NCBI GenBank assembly: GCA_019694685.1
Contig: JAIBBM010000035.1
Span: 1-46,364 of the forward strand
Direction: 5' to 3'
DNA: 46,364 bases
Source of the DNA: Leptospirales bacterium
Lineage (GTDB): Bacteria; Spirochaetota; Leptospiria; Leptospirales; Leptonemataceae
Translations under genes and position numbers: made by a program
Notes under the pieces: generated by a model
What the model saw: the letters and a program-made list of their open reading frames with translations, nothing else
Databases searched by the model: none
What the model was told of the DNA's origin: nothing
In this document: piece after piece, positions 35,239 to 43,790 of the stretch
Layout of the letters: each line of letters opens with the position of its first letter
Numbering within the stretch: the first letter of the stretch is position 1

Positions 35239-36126
35239 TCAAGGGCATCCCTTGCCCAGATCGTTTATATTATTTACCATTGGAATCGCATCGAAACGAA
35301 TTCCTTCGTTCGTTTTTCGGATTTCCACCTGCCCTTCCTGGCTGCGCCCAAAGAAAAGCCCGGACTCTGAAATATTCCGTCCGGAAGAGGTTGGAATAAA
35401 ACATGCGGGAAAACGATCTGCATTCCTGGCAGTCGATCCGCCTGCTGTCAGATACAGTACTGCCGATTCCACATGAAGATACAGTCCCTGGCTGTCGCGA
35501 GACCAGGAAAGCTCAGGATTTCCGGGCACGCCGGACCACTGCACCGTCACTCTGCTTTTCTTCTGCAAGGAAGAGCTTCCGCGAAATTCATAAAAATCCA
35601 CAAATAGGTTTCCAGTGCGTTTTTCATTGGTTGCATCTGTTAGAAACGCCGCGATCCATTTTCCATCCGGAGAAGGTACGGCAGCCAGAAGAAATGCATC
35701 CGGTTTCAAAATCACAGAAGCGTCAGAAACCGTTCCTTCTTTGAGGGACACGCTCAGAAGTTCACGGTTTTCATCCCCCAGTGAATTGCTGGTACCGCGA
35801 ATCGCAATGAGAGAAGAACCTGCCAGGAATAGAGTGTCGTTTAACGTCCAGCCAGAGTAGTGCGCGATTTTCTCAGACGATGTAGACGATTCACCTGCGA
35901 TCTTGTGGAGCAGCAGAGTGGTTGAATAATTGCGAGTCAGTGCGTTCTGATTGAGGGGATACCAGGATGATTTTCTCTGAAATTCCGTCTGAATTTCAAT
36001 GAAACGATCGTTTCCCTTCCAGGTTCCGCCGGAAGAATTACTCGCGTCTTTCCAGAAGAGCACCGCGCAGGAAAAAAATGGAGTCATGATGAGTAAAGCG
36101 ATCAGTCGTGCAAAAAACAAATTCAT
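35239..36126 (-). CDS. propeller-like lipoprotein
   Basis: Lipoprotein of 295 residues with signal MNLFFARLIALLIMTPFFSC. The mature part has propeller-type strands such as AAVPSPDGKWIAAFL and LSWSRDSQGLYLHVES, the SPDGKWIA motif being typical of TolB-like beta-propellers. Function is unknown. The start at 36126 is set by the signal; the frame is open 29 codons upstream, across the lipase terminator region, which does not look coding. It lies 38 bases before the choice-of-anchor-like gene. Confidence 0.75.
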   Translation of the reverse strand: MNLFFARLIALLIMTPFFSCAVLFWKDASNSSGGTWKGNDRFIEIQTEFQRKSSWYPLNQNALTRNYSTTLLLHKIAGESSTSSEKIAHYSGWTLNDTLFLAGSSLIAIRGTSNSLGDENRELLSVSLKEGTVSDASVILKPDAFLLAAVPSPDGKWIAAFLTDATNEKRTGNLFVDFYEFRGSSSLQKKSRVTVQWSGVPGNPELSWSRDSQGLYLHVESAVLYLTAGGSTARNADRFPACFIPTSSGRNISESGLFFGRSQEGQVEIRKTNEGIRFDAIPMVNNINDLGKGCP

Positions 36127-36168
36127 ATCAGCTGCGATTGTCATCGCCGAGTCAAGAACGGTCCACAC

Positions 36169-36201
36169 AAAAAAAAGACCGCGCCGAATTAGACGCGGTC
36201 T
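36169..36201 (-). terminator. rho-independent terminator of the lipase-like gene
   Basis: AGACCGCG (36176-36183) pairs with CGCGGTCT (36194-36201) around a 10-base loop. On the minus strand a run of eight T (36169-36176) follows. It sits about 28 bases past the stop of the lipase-like gene at 36229 and is closely similar to the terminator of the paralogue at 46156-46184. Confidence 0.85.
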
Positions 36202-36228
36202 CTTGTTTCGCATGGATTCTAAGTTGAA

Positions 36229-37098
36229 TCAGCGACGGTTGTAGTCAGCCATTGCTGTCTTGTGCGTTTCGCCTGATCCGCCTTGCCATACAGTGTAGTA
36301 TGGAGTCCAGCGAGTCCAGGTTCTATAGCAAGTAGAGAGCCACAGGAATCCACATGCATAGGATTCTTTGAGCTGTCCGTTGCCACGTGCACAATGTGCG
36401 TTCACAGAACCAACCTGGTTGATACCGCAGAGAGAGTGGTTTGCAACCACGCCATCGTCAATGCCTGGAAGGAACAAAGGAGTGATTCCGTAGGTTTCAG
36501 AATCGTGACCTTCGCCTGACGTCAGGTAAATGGTAAGTCCGCCGGACTGGTTGTGGTTGAAGCCGTTACGCGCTCCGCTTGTGCTCACAGAATGATCCAG
36601 CTGTCCGCCGTAGTTGCTCCAGCCAATCCATGCGAGGTATTTTACTGCCATGTCGGCCAGTTCAGATCCGCCTGCGGCAGATGCCATTTCCTGAATGCGA
36701 CGAATGTGATAGTAGCTTGCCAGAGACGGATTGAGGCCAAAGAAAGCAGAAACTACAAGGCCACCTGTTGAGTGAGTGTAAACTTCGCAATCGTTTGCGC
36801 CAGTGCAGAATGTGTTGAGTGCGCGATACAGTTCAAGCTGTGCTCCGCATTCGTTCCAGCTGTAGGCTCCACCGTTCTGTTCGCCGTCAAAACCAACGAA
36901 ACGAACGTTTGTGGTCTGAGGCGTGAATCCCCAGCCGCTCCAGTAGCCACCCACGTCTGTGGTTGCGCTGGATGTGTTTGGAATGGTGCCACTGCAATGA
37001 TTCGTTGCAGATCTACCGTGTACGAAAAGTTTGAATGTTGTGGCTGAAACGCTAGATGCTGCGAATGCCACCAGTCCTAGAAGTATAAGTTTCTTCAT
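36229..37098 (-). CDS. secreted lipase-like alpha/beta hydrolase
   Basis: Secreted protein of 289 residues with signal MKKLILLGLVAFAASSVSA. The oxyanion segment is KLFVHGRSATNHC, the nucleophile elbow is YTHSTGGLV with Ser110, and a likely acid-His pair lies in LPGIDDGVVANHSLCG (Asp214 or 215, His221). Eight Cys suggest disulfides in the mature protein. The ribosome binding site is GGGGGAG. It follows the giant frameshifted lipoprotein on the same strand and has a second copy, about 95% identical over its C-terminal 50 codons, at 46213-46364. Substrate unknown; extracellular esterase or lipase activity is inferred. Confidence 0.85.
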   Translation of the reverse strand: MKKLILLGLVAFAASSVSATTFKLFVHGRSATNHCSGTIPNTSSATTDVGGYWSGWGFTPQTTNVRFVGFDGEQNGGAYSWNECGAQLELYRALNTFCTGANDCEVYTHSTGGLVVSAFFGLNPSLASYYHIRRIQEMASAAGGSELADMAVKYLAWIGWSNYGGQLDHSVSTSGARNGFNHNQSGGLTIYLTSGEGHDSETYGITPLFLPGIDDGVVANHSLCGINQVGSVNAHCARGNGQLKESYACGFLWLSTCYRTWTRWTPYYTVWQGGSGETHKTAMADYNRR

Positions 37099-37165
37099 CG
37101 GTCACTCCCCCCACTGAGTGTTGGACGCATTTACTGACACCGTGTCAGAGTTGTCAACCACAATC

Positions 37166-39373
37166 CTAGAATGGGGTCCACTCCACGGAAGGAAAGTTAA
37201 TCGCAGGAGGAGTCGCAGGAGGAGAATAGTCAAACCACGACCACTGCCCCCCGATGAAATCCCTTGTCTGCAGGTGCAAGAAGAAGTGTCCCCGCACTCC
37301 CGAGTAAAGGGCAAGGTAGGGCGAATTCGGGAAGTCGCGGACCCAGTCTCTCTGCTCACAATACTGCCATGCCATAATGGCCGGCTGGATCGGACTCTGG
37401 CAAATATTCGTGTAGGAATAACGTCCCAGGTATTGAGCAGCGCAAGACGCATTGGCGAGGGCATATCCCGTGGTACAGGTGGCAAACAATGCGGCGCTAA
37501 ACGGTAGCGGAAGCCTACCGGCCATGGTGTTGCACTGGCCATAAGCGATACCGGCAAGAGCCAGGCAATCGGCGTAGAGCACTTCACTTCGAAAATGAAC
37601 AAATGCCCAGAGAGTATCCACTCCAAAGTGAACAGGCAAGCGAAGCATCTCAGCCCAAACGGCCTCCGGATTTGGCCGCGGACCAACCGAGTCCCAATAA
37701 GAAGCGGGGGCAATGTGCTTGTAGCCGGCTTTGATCGTAACAAGCGCCGTCCGCGTCTTAGCAGTACCCTGGCAGCTGCCCGGATCGTCCGTGAACGTTA
37801 GGCGCAATTTATAGTCGCCTGGCACATCCGGAATAAACCGCGCGGAGCCCAGAGTATTTGCGCCGATGATATCTGAATCCGTGAGCCCAGAAGCTACTGG
37901 CTTAGAAACGAAGTTCCACACCGCGACATACTTGGTAGTGTCTGCTGCGCACCGAGCTGCGTCCGGATCAAACGTATTGTGCCCATGAAGGGCAGCGGAT
38001 TCACTTACTTGAACCCAGCGGTCCACACCCGCATTTGTAACAGGCGGATCATTGCCATCGTGGCTTCCCACGACGACCGGTTTTCCATCTCCCCAGCCCC
38101 AGTAGCCGTCAATCGGTGCTCCTGGATTGTTTGTCAGTAGAGTCAGATCACCTGGATCCATACGATACACAAGGAGGTTCATTCCGCTTTGATCGCCAGT
38201 GCGCACAAATGCAAGAGTCCCGGTAGAATCAATCAGCATATCTAGCGGACCGTTCGTGCTGAAGCCAGCCGTGATGTCTTTCACTGCTCCATAAGAGTTG
38301 CCTGAATTGTAGATTCGAATCGCTCTGCCAGATTTCAAGCCAACATACAAAAAGTTTCCATCGGGGTCTGATGCGAGAGGGATGCCTTCGTGGTTTCCGA
38401 GATAGACCTGTCCGCTCAGACTCAATGTTCCGTCTGCGTTCACGGTTCTTGTCTGTATGTGGCCCGATCTTACATGCGAAGAATACACATAGCGGCCCAA
38501 AGGATCACCTACGGCAGCCATTGTAAAATCACGTTCAGTATAGGCGGAGCTGGTTTCTCCCGTCTGCAAGTATGAAAAAGAGGAAACCCCGAGGTTCGTC
38601 TGAATTTGATCCGCCACAAGAAAACCGTTTGGCATCGCAGTCATGCTATAAAGAAGAGCCCCAAGAGGGCTCGATGCGGCCGCAGTGAGACCGCCGGCCG
38701 AATCAATTGTAAACGTGCGTAATTCAGGCATGGATTCCATGGTTGAAAGGAAAAATACATTTCCCGATGGACTAATGACTGCCTGTTGTCCTGCCCAAAC
38801 TTGGTTCGGCCCAAAGTGCGGGTCCAGAGAAAACGTCGAGACAAGCTGCAAGGAACCATCATCGCGAATGGTGAATTGCCGAATCACGCTGTCTTCATCT
38901 ACCCCAATGTGATAAAGAAATTTCGCATTTGGGTGAGCCACAAGAGAACCTTTCTCTGAACGGGTTGGGGTGGCCGCGCTTGAGCTACCGGGCAGAACCT
39001 CTGTGTAAGTTGGCTGAAGTACTCCCGTCGCCGGGTTGATCTTCAATACATCAATCCGCCGATCCGCACCTCCAGTACTTCCGCGCGCTACGTAGAGGAA
39101 GGTTGGCGCATTGATTCCTTCCAGGTTTACTGCAAGCTCCGGGACAGCGCCGCTTACATTTCCAGCGGCATCCTTTGCCCAGGCATATAGTTTGTGATTT
39201 CCGGCTCTGTTAAATGCAAATCCAACCGGTGTGGCAACGCTCCAAAGGGTGGCCCAGCTCACAGGAGGTGTTTCTGTTTGCGTGACCATCCAGCCAGTGA
39301 TTGCTTGATCATCCGAACCTGCTAAAGAGAATGTGGTGCGCGGCTTGTTTGTAGTGGCAGCACTCGTCAGATT
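37166..39373 (-). CDS. giant lipoprotein, C-terminal part after frameshift
   Basis: This part of 735 codons continues the N-terminal fragment in another frame. It starts with an Ig-like module (SLAGSDDQAITGWMVTQTE, then WAKDAAGNVSG) whose first strand is in the upstream fragment, then a beta-propeller (about 150-480), a PKD/Ig-like section (TNAGVDRWVQVSESAALHG) and a novel Cys-rich domain of about 170 residues ending in SWFDYSPPATPPAINFPSVEWTPF. No start codon belongs to the conserved beginning, so it is not a separate gene. It ends 67 bases before the lipase-like gene. Confidence 0.8.
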   Translation of the reverse strand, partial: NLTSAATTNKPRTTFSLAGSDDQAITGWMVTQTETPPVSWATLWSVATPVGFAFNRAGNHKLYAWAKDAAGNVSGAVPELAVNLEGINAPTFLYVARGSTGGADRRIDVLKINPATGVLQPTYTEVLPGSSSAATPTRSEKGSLVAHPNAKFLYHIGVDEDSVIRQFTIRDDGSLQLVSTFSLDPHFGPNQVWAGQQAVISPSGNVFFLSTMESMPELRTFTIDSAGGLTAAASSPLGALLYSMTAMPNGFLVADQIQTNLGVSSFSYLQTGETSSAYTERDFTMAAVGDPLGRYVYSSHVRSGHIQTRTVNADGTLSLSGQVYLGNHEGIPLASDPDGNFLYVGLKSGRAIRIYNSGNSYGAVKDITAGFSTNGPLDMLIDSTGTLAFVRTGDQSGMNLLVYRMDPGDLTLLTNNPGAPIDGYWGWGDGKPVVVGSHDGNDPPVTNAGVDRWVQVSESAALHGHNTFDPDAARCAADTTKYVAVWNFVSKPVASGLTDSDIIGANTLGSARFIPDVPGDYKLRLTFTDDPGSCQGTAKTRTALVTIKAGYKHIAPASYWDSVGPRPNPEAVWAEMLRLPVHFGVDTLWAFVHFRSEVLYADCLALAGIAYGQCNTMAGRLPLPFSAALFATCTTGYALANASCAAQYLGRYSYTNICQSPIQPAIMAWQYCEQRDWVRDFPNSPYLALYSGVRGHFFLHLQTRDFIGGQWSWFDYSPPATPPAINFPSVEWTPF

Positions 39374-40991
39374 AAAATTGCGTAATGACAGGCTTCTGTG
39401 TGTCCGGCAAACGCGGATCCGTTCCGTTGATGAACTCCTGACCATCGGTGATTCCATCTGCGTCTGTATCTGCGACCAAGGGATCCGTTTTCTGGCCCGA
39501 AGGATAAACATATGAATTCTCAAACGCATTGGACAGGCCATCTCCGTCTGAATCCGGACCAGTCTTAGCCGAGACGCTCACCCCGGGACCGTAAGCACCA
39601 TTCTTATCGAGAGCAAAAATAGTATAGTAGTACTGAGTATTTGGGCTGAGAGAAGTATCCCGATATCCTGTAGCAGAAATAACCACTCCCGTAGGTTCGA
39701 CTCCATCACCGACCCGCCCAGGAGCCGCGGTGGTACTACGGCGAATCACTACGCCGGCAAAATCCTCGTCGTCCGAAATCTGAAACCCAAGAATCATTTG
39801 GTTTGACCCTGGTGCGATGCGAACATCAGAAACTGAGAGCGGTGGTGTCAAAGATGGTTTTACTTCGCACGTTTTGGCTGCAGGCTCCGCAGCGGTGACC
39901 CCCTGACGCTTGATGACCACCCAGTAATTCGTATCGATTCCCGGGACTACGACTCCTTTGCGATTGCCGTCTAACGTCACCAGGTCCCCCTTGTTGTAAC
40001 TTTTCTTGTACACCCGATAATTCCCCACGGCATCGCTCGTTGCAACAAAGGCGCCTGTATTCACGAAACCGCTCGCCGCGATCCACGGAGCGTCCTTCGA
40101 TGTGTCGAACATGTTGGCGCCTCCTCGTGTGTCGTACATGAGGTAAAGATCGATGTTCGTGTGCGCCGTGAATTGAATGTAGTTTGACCCGGTGAATTGT
40201 TTATGTTGAGCGAACGTACCACAGGATGAATTTCCATTGCACACGCTAATAGCCAGAGCACCGTTGAACCCCAGCGTATCGAACGCGCCACCTGACCGAT
40301 CAATTGTATATCCTCTGTCCTGGTAATACTTGAAATCCGTATCCACTATGGTGAAAACTGCGCCGGCACTCCCGCCGAGCCCCGAAGGGAAATCTGCAGA
40401 AATGCATGCGGGAGGATCCGCAACATTTCCGGAGGCCGCAGGCACCGCGGTCAAAACAAATGGAGTAAAATGAGAAGTAGAGACGGTGACTGTGTGCGAA
40501 GCCAGGTCCACTTCGATCTTATCCACTGGCATCCACTTCTCTTCCTGACGATCGTAATAGAAACCAGCGAACTCTTCCACAAAACCTGCGGACTTCAACT
40601 CATCCGCATCATATTCATACTTAAGTTTTGCGACAATTCCGTCGGGTAAGTACAAATTCCCGGGCATACCAAGACTGTCCGCTGCCGGACCCACTTCGAA
40701 TACCTTGCCCACAGGAACGAATGTTCCATCAATTTGAGCCGGGAGCTCCACCTGGGATTCCGTTACCTGGATCGCCTCTTCTGGCAAATTCGCACCAGGG
40801 GGCAAGTCAACGGAAGGCGCGGTGCTGGCATTTGTAGCAGCCGGCATCCCGCTACGAAGACCGAGGCCTGCCATCAAACCGAATGGAGTCAAATCAGACT
40901 CTCCGCGGCCTGAATGCCCAAGGCAACTAGCAACCGTAAACCCGCACGCAAGCAGAAGAATTCGCACAAAAAATGCCGCGCCACGTGACAT
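39372..40991 (-). CDS. giant lipoprotein, N-terminal part before frameshift
   Basis: Encodes 539 residues from a signal and lipobox (VASC, Cys near 21) with a GAGGTC ribosome binding site. The domains in order are a ZU5-like segment (near 100-180; GMPGNLYLPDGIVAKLKYE), a beta-sandwich region, a fibronectin III-like domain (LGFQISDDEDFAGVVIRR, then QYYYTIFALDKNGAYG), and two calcium-binding DxDxDG repeats (DSDGDGLSNAFEN; DTDADGITDGQEFINGTDP). It stops at TAA in DTQKPVITQF, in the middle of an Ig-like strand that continues in the next frame. Removing one base of the T4 run (39374-39377) restores a 1274-residue protein. Confidence 0.85.
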   Translation of the reverse strand: MSRGAAFFVRILLLACGFTVASCLGHSGRGESDLTPFGLMAGLGLRSGMPAATNASTAPSVDLPPGANLPEEAIQVTESQVELPAQIDGTFVPVGKVFEVGPAADSLGMPGNLYLPDGIVAKLKYEYDADELKSAGFVEEFAGFYYDRQEEKWMPVDKIEVDLASHTVTVSTSHFTPFVLTAVPAASGNVADPPACISADFPSGLGGSAGAVFTIVDTDFKYYQDRGYTIDRSGGAFDTLGFNGALAISVCNGNSSCGTFAQHKQFTGSNYIQFTAHTNIDLYLMYDTRGGANMFDTSKDAPWIAASGFVNTGAFVATSDAVGNYRVYKKSYNKGDLVTLDGNRKGVVVPGIDTNYWVVIKRQGVTAAEPAAKTCEVKPSLTPPLSVSDVRIAPGSNQMILGFQISDDEDFAGVVIRRSTTAAPGRVGDGVEPTGVVISATGYRDTSLSPNTQYYYTIFALDKNGAYGPGVSVSAKTGPDSDGDGLSNAFENSYVYPSGQKTDPLVADTDADGITDGQEFINGTDPRLPDTQKPVITQF

Positions 40992-41167
40992 AGATGACCT
41001 CGAAGAATCTGGATGGACCATTGCTCTCCAGCAGGCAACTCCACTCTGAGCCCGGTCAATTCATTTTGGCTGAAAGAAACCCTTCGGTCAAAAAAGGAGA
41101 ATGGACGATTCCGGCCGCTGTCCCTGAAAAAGTGCCCAGTCGGGCGTTCGACTTTCGTAGAACCACC

Positions 41168-42565
41168 ATGCAGAATGCGGAAGATTTCGTAGATGAATTA
41201 GAAGAATTGATCGAGTCTGCGCCTCATCAAGTTAAGACTTTCTTTGCGCAGTGGAACATCCATGACATTGCGGAACTCCTCAATCAGCTCCATCTTTCTG
41301 AGGCCGCGTCTGCACTGAGACTTCTGCCCGCCGAAGTCACTCTCAGCCTGATGAACCTTCCGGATCTAAAAAGACGCGGGCCTATTCTGGAAGACATCAA
41401 TCATCTTGATACTGCCGCGGCCGCAGCAATATTAGAAGGCATCGCATCGGACCAGCGTGCTGCCATTGCACGCCAGATCACTCCACACCAGCAACGTAGA
41501 ATGCTGTCTGCTCTGAGTCCAGAAACGCGCGCGCAAGTGGAATCTTCTCTTCGCTATCCCGAACATTCTGCCGGCAGTCTCATGAGCACGGAATACGTCC
41601 GCCTGTTACCGGGTGTAACCGTGGGCCAGGTGCTCAGCTATATTCGGTCCGTTGCCCGGGAAAAAGACACGATCTACGCGTGCTTCATCATTGAACCGGA
41701 GACTGAGAGATTGCTCGGCGCAGTTTCATTGCGCGATCTGGTGATGGCGGAACTGGATTGGCCCATAGAAAAGGTGATGAGGCGCAAACCGGTTCATGTT
41801 CATGTTCGCGAAGATCGCGAGTCCGTCGCGCGCAAGATCAGCAAGTACAATCTGCTCGCCGTATCAGTGTTAGACGAAGATGGTCTGATGGTGGGATTCA
41901 TAACCGTAGACGACGTCATCGATGTGATGGTGGAGGAGCAAACAGAAGACATCCTCAAAATGGGAGCTGTAGGATCAGAAGGACTCGACACCCCGTATAT
42001 GAAGACTGGCTTTTTTGAAATGGTGAGGCGTCGCGCAACGTGGCTCGTGATTCTGTTCCTAAGCGAAATGCTCACCGCAACTGCCATGGGATTCTTTGAA
42101 GATGAAATCGCAAAAGCAGTCGTGCTCGCTTTGTTTGTGCCTCTGATCATTTCAAGCGGGGGCAACTCGGGATCACAGGCAACCACTATCATCATTCGCG
42201 CGCTTGCTCTTGGTGAAATGCATCTACGCGACTGGCTGCGAGTGATGTTTCGCGAAATCCGATCGGGGCTCGCACTGGGCACGATTCTTGGCGTAATAGG
42301 GTTTCTAAGAATTGCAGTCTGGAGTATGTTTCCGAGCATTTATGGGCCGCACTGGATTCTAGTGGCGCTTACAGTGGGCACGTCGCTCGTCGGCATTGTG
42401 CTATGGGGATGCGTGGCCGGGGCCATGCTCCCATTCCTCTTGAAAAGAGTTGGTCTTGATCCGGCCACATCCTCCGCGCCGTTTGTTGCTACTCTTGTAG
42501 ATGTAACGGGGCTCATAATCTATTTCAGTGTAGCATTCCTGATCATGCGTGGAACGCTGTTGTGA
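41168..42565 (+). CDS. mgtE: MgtE-family magnesium transporter
   Basis: Inner-membrane magnesium channel of 465 residues. The N-terminal domain (about 1-125) is helical, two CBS domains follow (LMSTEYVRLLPGVTVGQVL; VMRRKPVHVHVREDRESVA), and the C-terminal five-helix pore carries SSGGNSGSQATTIIIRALALGE and SSAPFVATLVDVTG, the family signatures. CBS and N-domains close the pore when Mg is high. ATG 41168 gives a family-typical length; the open frame further upstream overlaps the divergent lipoprotein signal region. It is the second Mg transporter in the window besides corA. Confidence 0.94.
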   Translation: MQNAEDFVDELEELIESAPHQVKTFFAQWNIHDIAELLNQLHLSEAASALRLLPAEVTLSLMNLPDLKRRGPILEDINHLDTAAAAAILEGIASDQRAAIARQITPHQQRRMLSALSPETRAQVESSLRYPEHSAGSLMSTEYVRLLPGVTVGQVLSYIRSVAREKDTIYACFIIEPETERLLGAVSLRDLVMAELDWPIEKVMRRKPVHVHVREDRESVARKISKYNLLAVSVLDEDGLMVGFITVDDVIDVMVEEQTEDILKMGAVGSEGLDTPYMKTGFFEMVRRRATWLVILFLSEMLTATAMGFFEDEIAKAVVLALFVPLIISSGGNSGSQATTIIIRALALGEMHLRDWLRVMFREIRSGLALGTILGVIGFLRIAVWSMFPSIYGPHWILVALTVGTSLVGIVLWGCVAGAMLPFLLKRVGLDPATSSAPFVATLVDVTGLIIYFSVAFLIMRGTLL

Positions 42566-42665
42566 AACGTTATGCGCCATTTCTTCCGGAACGCCAGAGG
42601 ACTGGATTGCATTAAAAAGAGTTTACCGTCCTAAACCGGGTCGCATAATCAGGGCAAGGTGCAAT

Positions 42666-43682
42666 ATGCAAAACGAAGGATTGGGTTACCTGTGGCACCA
42701 GTTTACCTGGGATGAAAACCTACCCGGCCTGATTCTGTTTGGAGTCCTGGCAGTTGTGTTTGCTCTGCTGATCCTGTACTGGCGGTATCGACAGAAAGAG
42801 GCTCGTCTGTGGGAACGCCTCGGAGGACTCGCTGTTCGGCGCCAGCTCTCCGCAGAAGAGCTAGGGCTGCTTGAAACCTTCTACGCCGCGCTTCCAAGAC
42901 CAAACCAGGAACTCGTACTGAAAGACACTAAACGATTCTGGCAGCTTCTGTTTCGATTCAGTCGTGCGCAAATGCGGACTCACCCTCTGGAAATGATTCG
43001 ACTGATCAACAAACTGTTTCCAGTGGCAAGGTTTCAATGGAACATTACCGCCATAGAAGACGTTCAACCGGGCGAAATGGTAGCGGTGCAACTTGCAAAA
43101 CAAAACCTCATCGCGCGAGTAGCCCTGGTCAATCGCGACCAGAAGAGAATGGAACTCGCTTTCGCAGATAAAAACTTCGAGGTGGCCGATTCCATTTCTG
43201 CTTCTCTCTATTTCTTTCGTCCAGGGCTCGGAGAAACGCGGATGAGAGGCTCACTGTATGCCGCATCCAGGGGCCATGCGCTCTTTCAACTGGAAGGAGA
43301 TAAAATAGAAGTCAGCGGACAGCAGAAACTGATGGCTCGTGCAGAACTCTCATTTAGCATGTCGCCCATCGCGGAGGCCAGAGATGAAGGGAAATCAGAA
43401 ACACTCCTCACAGGGCGCACAGAATACGTCTCTCCTCGCGCACTCATGATTCAACTCGACGCGCCAGCGCTCTACGGCACCGCGGAAAAGAAAACAGACG
43501 CCTGGAAGATGGATCTATCACTCCCCGACTCAAGTGTGCGATTGAGTGTTACTGGAAAAATTTTGCCTTCGCGCAAAGAAGATCGCTATCTATTTCGCCT
43601 GAACGATGTGTCTCCGATGGCCACGAAGATCCTGAATGGACTTGTGAAGGAATCGAATCCTGAGCCAGAAAAACTGACGTGA
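42666..43682 (+). CDS. membrane-anchored protein with possible PilZ-like domain
   Basis: Protein of 338 residues. One membrane helix (LPGLILFGVLAVVFALLILYW) near the N terminus is followed by a helical linker (TKRFWQLLFRFSRAQMRTHP) and two beta-barrel-like segments. The last of these (RTEYVSPRALMIQLDAP, then VTGKILPSRKEDRYLFRLNDVSP) has the rhythm of PilZ domains but lacks a clean RxxxR and D/N-x-S-x-x-G motif, so cyclic di-GMP binding is not shown. ATG 42666 has an AAGGTG ribosome binding site. It follows mgtE closely. Confidence 0.7.
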   Translation: MQNEGLGYLWHQFTWDENLPGLILFGVLAVVFALLILYWRYRQKEARLWERLGGLAVRRQLSAEELGLLETFYAALPRPNQELVLKDTKRFWQLLFRFSRAQMRTHPLEMIRLINKLFPVARFQWNITAIEDVQPGEMVAVQLAKQNLIARVALVNRDQKRMELAFADKNFEVADSISASLYFFRPGLGETRMRGSLYAASRGHALFQLEGDKIEVSGQQKLMARAELSFSMSPIAEARDEGKSETLLTGRTEYVSPRALMIQLDAPALYGTAEKKTDAWKMDLSLPDSSVRLSVTGKILPSRKEDRYLFRLNDVSPMATKILNGLVKESNPEPEKLT

Positions 43683-43685
43683 CTT

Positions 43686-43775
43686 CTACTCTCGTGAACT
43701 TCTTGCTTTTGCTTTTTCTTCTGCGCCTTCCCACTCCTCTTGAGTAATCCATCCGTGGTCATTCGCCCAGTCCAT
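43686..43775 (-). CDS. possible 29-residue protein in frame after the ankyrin stop
   Basis: An ORF of 29 codons (MDWANDHGWITQEEWEGAEE, then a basic tail). It lies immediately after and in the same frame as the TAA stop of the ankyrin gene (43791), with only seven codons between. Composition (Trp, Glu, Asp) looks protein-like rather than random, but no ribosome binding site precedes the ATG. It could be a small gene or a tail read only by stop-codon readthrough. It is weak evidence either way. Confidence 0.3.
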   Translation of the reverse strand: MDWANDHGWITQEEWEGAEEKAKARSSRE

Positions 43776-43790
43776 GCCGCAGAATTCACG

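Noticed and set aside
43586..43789. Lys/Gln-rich minus-strand frame near the ankyrin gene
   Set aside because: It overlaps the end of the PilZ-like gene and lacks motif or ribosome binding site; the frame chosen in the features is more protein-like.
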